Assembly (NCBI GenBank): GCA_018343915.1
Contig: JABRWF010000005.1
Span: 593,001-657,000 of the forward strand
Reading direction: 5' to 3'
Length of the DNA stretch: 64,000 nucleotides
Origin: Agroathelia rolfsii
Taxonomy: Eukaryota; Basidiomycota; Agaricomycetes; Amylocorticiales; Amylocorticiaceae
The translations under genes were made by a program, and so were the position numbers. Positions 57,238-64,000 of this stretch are shown here, piece by piece. Position 1 is the stretch's first letter. Every line of letters begins with the position of its first letter. The notes beneath the pieces were generated by a model. The model worked only from the letters and a program-made list of their open reading frames with translations. It was not told where the DNA came from and made no database searches.

Positions 57238-60075
57238 TGTATGCGATAATACGAGAGAAATGGGGGCTGCTGGACGTCACTACAGACAAAATGCTACGGC
57301 TTAAATATCGTTGTATGTACCCCACTTCCTACCAGTGGGTGGACGCGTAACTTTTTTTTTTCGTTACTAGTGTCCGTTCTAGGGCGGATGGATGTTCAAT
57401 TGGGGAGTCAGATTAGCGATATTCCAGACGTTGAGGATACAGAGGTGAGCCTACAGGTGTCGGGCAGTATATCCATATTACAATGCTTCGCTAGTGAATA
57501 GCACCGAAGTGTGTTGCTTTGGGGGGTTGAACAAATAGCCGTACCATCAAGGATGATCTTGCCAGCTAATACATTGCTACTGGTCATTATAATCATTCGG
57601 TACTCAGGCCCAGAGTTGATGAAACGGCTTGCAAATGACGCATAATATGGGGTGATCAAACTTGATTTGCTGGCAGAATCACTGCGCTTGTGACGGCTAT
57701 GTAACTTGGAGCATGTTGCGCTTAAAATAACGTCTCCGAAGCGACAGTTTAACGCGTAACGTCAAGAGGCCGGTAGCAGCAGTGCAGAATTACCCCATTT
57801 ATAAGCCCCCTCTTGATAACACTACAGCAGATATCCGCAGAACCAAGGGAAAGGAGGGATGAATGAATTTAATTATCCCGCTAGAGGCAATCGACTAGAG
57901 ACAAAGCACTGTACGTGAGAGCTTGACTTGGAGCCGTGGCAGTAGTAGCAGCTTCTTGCCAGTGCGCAGGATCTGAGTGCCCAAGTGAAAGGAAAAGTGC
58001 GATAGCGCGCCTTCTGTCTGGTCCAAGTTAGCCCAGTGATTAGTCCGATGACGGAATCTAAGGTACGAATATTTTCAGGCTGTCAGGGCCATTCTATAAC
58101 GATTGTCCATACAATACCTCCCAAGTATTCACTAGAATTAAGTACTAACGTGACTGTTAATGGGGGGAATGGGGGTAGAGCAAGACAGTTGGAACGCTGT
58201 GGTGGTGAGGTCATGTTCCAAATTTGGCTATTAGAATGTCGCTCAAAATGGTCGGTGCCGTGCTTGCAAGAAGCGGAGGGCCATAGTCCTTCAATCAGAC
58301 TAACTGAGAGTCATACCATTCGGAGGTTCCGACCTCCCCTTGTACATGTATTATGAGATATGACGTTTTACGAGTAATAATAACAGCTATGCACACTAGG
58401 TGTACAGAAGGGAATTGAGATGAGGGCAAGCAAGATCATACTAGTGCATATATGACTTTAGACGGAGGTTCGATTGCAGATGTGCGGAGGCATTGGAAGT
58501 ATGATGTAGTGAATAGCGTTGGTAACTTATAAAGAAGAAAATTCGACTAAGCAGAAACGGATGATGCTGCGAGGAAGGCATTTGGCTCTGTCAGTGTACT
58601 TACCAATACCAGTGAGAAGTTGAATGCGCCAAGGCACGACGTCCGCGCAAAGCGGTATCTTTGGCCTATTGACATGCATGCTAGTGCTGGTAGCCGCTGC
58701 ACCTTAGTACTCACCGCGCTCGCTCTCTTATTTCATCCACCCGCTACTCAGGCCCCCTTTTCCATGCTCATCTTTTTGAAAGTTATTCAGGCAATTACCC
58801 CGCTTACATTGTGTCCAAAATACTTATGAACACCAGAAGCATTCTACACGCAATGCTCAAGACAAGCACGCGTCTCTTAGGCTCTCTGTTCCCAGCACCC
58901 TTATGCTATAAGCCCGTAATATATGAATCTACGTGATGATGTGCTGTACTTTGTCAACTGATTGTCCTGCTTCTAATGCTGCTGGATTATCCAGAATTTG
59001 GATGTTGCCGAAGCTGTATGTTTTACTTGTTTCCTCCACGTCATGGTTATATTGTTACGTCGCCATTACTCATGTACACCAGGTTGTTGCTACTATTTTT
59101 GTACTCCTGATACCTTTTTGATATCTGTAGCCACGCTCCCAATTTCATGTCAGCATTAAGGCCTCCGTTTCCTGTGCGGTGATGATCGCACTCCTCGCAC
59201 TTTTATATGCATCGGAATAGGCGTACTATTTGCTTACAAATGATTACCCTCCATGTGTTATGGGCGCTGACGTTTGCTCGATGAGATTGCTACCGACCTC
59301 TTATCCCACACGGTTCCTTTCAACTAGACTCGTCACACGCTCCATACTTTCCTCCTACATACTACCCTACTTTTCTTACATCCAGGCACAACACACCACC
59401 GAGAAATGCAAATGTCTGGCTTGATTGGCTCTACGACGTAATATCTCAAACCTTCTCCAATATTTTAACCATGCCTGTGTTACCAGAAGTATACTTTCTG
59501 CCTCGAACGACATGCTCAAGAGAATCAGGCGCCAAAGATACACGCGTATTGAGGATGACAAACATATATCATAGATATTACCATATGATCTATACTATCT
59601 AGGCTGTAGTTCAAGCTCAGAAATACAATCGGACCTGTCTAAAGCCATACATTTCTGGCTTCCTTAGACCCTTGTACATATTTGATGAGACGGTAAACTT
59701 TTGGGGTAACGAGATTGCATGCCTGCATGTGTTATGACCGTAGAAGAAAAGCGGAAGGGCTGGAGATGATGGCAACTGATATATCCAAGGTGTATGACTT
59801 TCAACTTTGACTGCTACAGTAATAATGAAATGAAAGCTCTTTGTCGATGACATCGACTCGAAAAGGTAAGGGGATCACCGATTCGGTCTACCAGAATCAG
59901 AGGCCTATTGATAGCTCAAACCCCGTGACTTGCAATACGAATATATACAGACACCAGAAAAATATTTTGCATATACGACATGATGATTTGATTTTATAGA
60001 CAACAAACGTAAGGCTAAAACAACGCGGAATAACTTGTAGTAACACAATTTCGACTCTCAAATTCGGTGTCAGCA
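57238..60075. other. Intergenic, promoter of the GH28 gene and 3' flank of GH51
   Basis: 2.8 kb without a recognised gene. The frame plus 58036-58356 (106 codons) has no family resemblance, and similar random frames occur at 58620 and 59230. No RNA gene seen. Confidence 0.5.
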
Positions 60076-63000
60076 CTAATACGCGGTCACAACCAATACA
60101 CTGAAAGACCATGCGGGACTGTTGTAGCTGAAAGTCTTCCCAGTGGTGATCGTCGAGGTGGCCGGAACAGCCGCATTCGGGTTGCTGGGCGTGTTCGAGG
60201 CGGTTTCAGATCCTGTCAGGACGACCGCCGTGCCACTAGAGGAAACGGTCGAGTATGGCAAAACAAAATTCAAGGTGCTGGTCGAGGATCCGACGTTGGC
60301 AATCTAGTGAGGAACCTATCAGATGACTAGTTCAATTGTATGATATGGATTCTTCAGACTCACCTTAATGTAGACTTGATTGGCAGACTGGTTCCTCACG
60401 ACGCTCCAGAACAATGTTCCGGAAGAAGATGGGAGAGTACTTGGCAGGAAGACATCTCCTCGATATTCTCCGAAGAGTTGTTGAACGCTTCAAAATCATG
60501 AGTGATTCCTATACTTCTGAGTGAAAAATCAACCCATACTAGTAAGACGTCGACGGGTAGACGTTTCCAGCATCGAAATTGACCATGTTGGGTGTCCAGG
60601 ACTGGAAGTTGGTGTTCTGATTGAAACCACGTCAACTTTTGCTTCTTGTTAGGACAAACAGTCAGATTACCATGAGCAAAGGCGCATAAGAGGCCGCGAA
60701 CACTATGTCAGAGTTTCTCTCGAGACCTGTTTTGTTGTTTAGTTGCAATATATTTTTGCAGGAAAAAAAAAATCTCACCAGTCATATAAGCGGCCTCGGA
60801 AACACTGCTCTGAATGGTGGGATAAGAAAGGCGTCCAGTAGAGCTCCAGACGTCAGCTGTATTGGTAGAGCTATTGAAAGTTCTCATCAGCTGTCATCTA
60901 CTCGAACGATAAATGCGACTTGCATAGCTGCATATTCTCCTTGGAAATAGGTAACGCCGTTTCTCTATGTAATAAACAGTTATTTCAATGATATCCAAGT
61001 CAAAATTGGGAGCTTACTGCATAGCTGTCATACAAGAAAACGTTCTGAGCAAACCACGTAGGTGATTGATACACATGGTTATCCCACTTGAATAGCGTTA
61101 GTATATTCTGATGAAGCTCTCAGAAATATACCCACGTACCTGCAGGGGTTTGGGTGTAAGGGTAGGCCCCGTCGAGTAAGAGGTAGCAATAAATTCTTGA
61201 AAAGGTCATTAATTATGGCAAACGAATATCACAAACTAGGCGTACTGAGATTCGGGAACTCGTTAGATAATGCATCAACAAATGCTTGCCATCTATAAAC
61301 ATATGTTGTCTGGTCGGCAAAATCTATCCAAATAAATCAGGATTAAGAGGCTGTTAGGAAATAATATAGGACACAAACTAGCCTTCATTGCCGATTTCCA
61401 CATATGTCAAGCTGAATGGTTCAGAACGTCCAAGGGAAGCTCTCAAGGCGGCTGCGGTGTGTTTTCAGAATATATTTCCCAGAGCTTAGTAATTCAACTG
61501 ACCAGCAGAACTTTGACTGGGGTCCCCGATGACGAAATTGATTTGATCAATGGCTTGTTGAATGTAGGGGCTGAGATCATTCTGGGCGATGCTGGTCCCT
61601 CCTAGTGAATAGCCTGACCAAACTGAAGAAACAGTCAGAAAACATAGAAATCAGCTCTAGCCATAGATAACATACCTGCCATGATGGGTTCCATGCCTGC
61701 ATCCTCGATGAAGTACAAGTATTCAAGGAGTCCAAGTCCGTCTGTGTTAACATATCCCCACTACAACAAACGTGTTAATAGGAACGATAAGAAAAAAACA
61801 CAAATAAATTTACATCTCCGGAACGACCTTGATGAAGTGACGTTAATAATCAAGAGCGTGCTTATAAGTAATTAAAACATACCAGCACGGTTGACAAGTG
61901 GGCCGACTGTTGCATTCCACTGCCATCTCGTCGCAGGAGTCTGACCCTGTGAGTATATGCGCAAATATGAATTCTGTGAAAGATATTATCAAGCAGATCT
62001 AGCTTCTCACCTCCTGTTATGACGTAGCAAACTACCATCAGGTCATTTGTCCAAGCAATTATAATCTGTAGCATACGCACCAAGTTGTTTCCACCCGGGA
62101 ACCTAAAGAAAGTCGGCTTAGCTGCCGCCAACGTCTCTGCGATGTCGAGTCGCATTCCGTTCGCCCTATTGTTGTACGTCGGTGGGAACAAAGAGAACAT
62201 GGCAAAGTGAACCGTCTGGCCGCCCGCATTGAGGAGTGAGACCGTGAACGAGTTGCTCGTCGAGCTCGCCGACGTGTGAGGCGTGAAGGTGACCGTGACC
62301 TGTTTCCATGAGGTCTGGCTGCCTTGCAGGTTCACCGCTGCCGAGCCATAGACAGTGCCGCTGCTGCCTGTCAGAGCAACCACAGCGGATCCAGACCAAG
62401 TCGAGTAGGACGGGAAGCGGTAGTAGAAAGAGGCGGTGTATGTCCAGGCGGAATTGACCTTGATGCCTATATAACATGTGTCACTATAACTGGCTGAATG
62501 AATGCGCTCCAAATAAATCTGACCCCAGTAACCGCTATTAGCTATGCAAGACGTGAGTAACATATATTGAACAGATTCATATCAATTACTTACCAAATCC
62601 GGAATAACCAGTATGACCGCTAGGCACGGTGACTTGAAGCGCGTTTGGCAGAGCAGTAGAAACGGCATCTGCCACCACAGAGATAGTGGAGCTGTTGACC
62701 GCAGACCAAGCATTCAGCGCTGCGCTGGTGCCTGGAGTTACCTGCTGGAAAGCTCTGTTCTGTAGGACTGTGTTGCATCGTTTCAGATGGTGCTCAACAG
62801 TTTCAGATGCAGATGTTTACTTACGCTCGCCATAAAGCCCTCCGTCGCCACTCTGATACAATATGAGTATGTAGATTCATTTTAATAGAAAAACGGTATA
62901 ATCATACGTGCTAATAAGACACTAGTTAGCCAAACTACATTATTTTGTGATTGAATGTATTAGATACTCACACTAATATCCTATTATTAATAACAGATAT

Positions 63001-63184
63001 GATTGGCATTCAGATAGATAGCACATCCAGCGTAATGGACACATACCTCAAACATCTGTCCCCATAACGTCGTAGGAATTGAATGACTCGCACTCGAAGT
63101 GACAGTTACGGTCGTCGCTCCGAGAGTAGATCCAAAAAGCCAAGTGCTGGCGAGAGCCGCATACGTGAAAAGCAGAGAGACCAT
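60076..63184 (-). CDS. GH51 alpha-L-arabinofuranosidase, secreted
   Basis: It releases arabinose from arabinan side chains of pectin and from arabinoxylan, by a retaining mechanism. The gene has many short introns. The product starts with a signal peptide (MVSLLFTYAALASTWLFGST). The domain start (IPTTLWGQMFEDI) and the loop (SGDGGLYGELLQNRAFQ) are typical of fungal GH51. A carbohydrate-binding-like beta domain follows (YSGFANSGYWGIKVNSAWTY). The catalytic barrel shows FFRFPGGNNLEG, then YVEIGNEDF with the acid/base Glu in GNE, and YFQGEYAAINT with the likely nucleophile Glu. The C-terminal beta domain ends SFSVLVVTAY. Exon borders were not all fixed. Confidence 0.88.
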
Positions 63185-64000
63185 GATTTCGAAACAAGCT
63201 TCAAACCCTGGACACTCAGCTGCAACAAAGTATCATTCCCAGATGCCTTTTATACGTATGTCCATACCAACTAGATATATAGATTTAAAAAAAGAAACAA
63301 AGTCAGCATAAATCGTTCAAGACGAGTAATTCTGAACACGGGGCCAAACGTCCGAGATTTTTACTTGCAACGTGGCAGCTGACCATGAACGGTAGGCTCA
63401 GGGAAAAAGTCAATACAACACATTCAAGAGTATAACAACAAGCATGTGCTTTCCCATCATCGAGGGAAATAGATTTAACACGAACCGAAGTGTTATCAAT
63501 GCCAGTGATATGAATATCTGGAACGTAATCCCATGAAGACACCGTACTTTATCCAGTGCTTAGAGACCAAAACCAGCGAGTATCCCTGTTTGCAGTGATG
63601 TGATTGTAGTGATGTATGGAGTCAGGGCTCCATACGCCCGTAATACGCCCTTCTGGTTCTCCTGATTCAATATAAAACTCGGAGAAAAACGAACAAACGT
63701 AATTATAAGCAGGGCATGACCAGACTCATATGACCCATGTGTGATCTGTATGTAGGAGAAACCGGCGGCATTAGAGTCAATTGCTTTTAAAGAGCCGCTC
63801 TTCTTAATTACAATAGATGCAGAAGTCTTGCACCACCGTCGGTTTATTGCCGGCGGCTCAGGTGATGATATGCAAGGAGCGTGCAGCATAAACGGGCGCC
63901 GACCGCCAGCGCTTTCAGTTGACTCTATTAACTTTATCTTCGACAATCTCGACCGATTGCGTGTTCTCCCGTGCAGATGACAGCTTCGACAATTCGGCTC
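63185..64000. other. Right edge, unassigned
   Basis: GH51 promoter plus unassigned sequence. Two minus-strand frames (63303-63542 and 63560-63946) show some coding character (VPDIHITGIDNTSVRVKSIS; AAGFSYIQITHGSYESGHA) and could be exons of a gene that starts or continues past the window edge, or a relic. I cannot name it. Confidence 0.35.

Noticed and set aside
1..64000. CRISPR arrays, operons, prophage or plasmid features
   Set aside because: The window is eukaryotic with spliceosomal introns. The only regular repeats are coding minisatellites and microsatellites.

Overview
The window is nuclear DNA from a filamentous basidiomycete, probably an agaricomycete. Genes are packed on both strands and most are cut by many short introns of about 40-70 nt with GT..AG ends. 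The proteins include fungal-type Spt5, Pat1, Mkt1, Ipi3 and mitoferrin, plant cell wall glycosidases, and a decayed STAND/WD40 gene of a kind common in mushrooms and their relatives. A Ceratobasidiaceae-like host (Rhizoctonia group) is only a guess. No prokaryotic, viral or organellar genes were seen.

Layout. (1) 0.2-13.2 kb: three paralogous minus-strand genes for secreted, low-complexity Gly/Ala proteins with GAGLDA-type hexapeptides (502-1248, 3038-3745, 11571-12830). Each has a signal peptide, an invariant Lys-Arg (Kex2-like) site at residues 29-30 and a conserved Tyr-rich tail. Each also sits in a shared promoter/downstream cassette. Between copies 2 and 3 lie four ordinary genes: RNA polymerase III subunit RPC4, a small J-domain protein, OHCU decarboxylase (uric acid breakdown) and a GFO/IDH/MocA oxidoreductase. 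(2) 13.2-17.3 kb: gene-poor, with one clear retroposon insertion flanked by a 14-bp target duplication. (3) 17.3-33.4 kb: dense housekeeping genes: purine phosphoribosyltransferase (with a 7-nt microexon), mitoferrin, SPT5, PAT1, a RluA-type tRNA pseudouridine synthase, IPI3 and a 21-kDa complex I subunit. (4) 36.1-40.9 kb: MKT1 and a small C2H2 zinc-finger protein. (5) 41-47 kb: a 6-kb stretch with no recognisable gene. (6) 47.2-50.4 kb: a RhoGEF with DH, PH and FYVE domains. (7) 51-54.7 kb: a broken STAND/WD40 gene whose NACHT core is missing and which carries a 1.2-kb terminal-inverted-repeat element. (8) 55.6-63.2 kb: two secreted pectin-degrading enzymes on the same strand, a GH28 rhamnogalacturonase and a GH51 arabinofuranosidase, which act on the backbone and side chains of rhamnogalacturonan I.

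The most novel material is the silk-like secreted family together with its conserved non-coding flanks. The STAND pseudogene and the retroposon are the clearest signs of genome decay and mobility. Exon structures were worked out by hand from splice signals and reading frame. Where exon lengths are given, the spliced frame was checked to be open and divisible by three.
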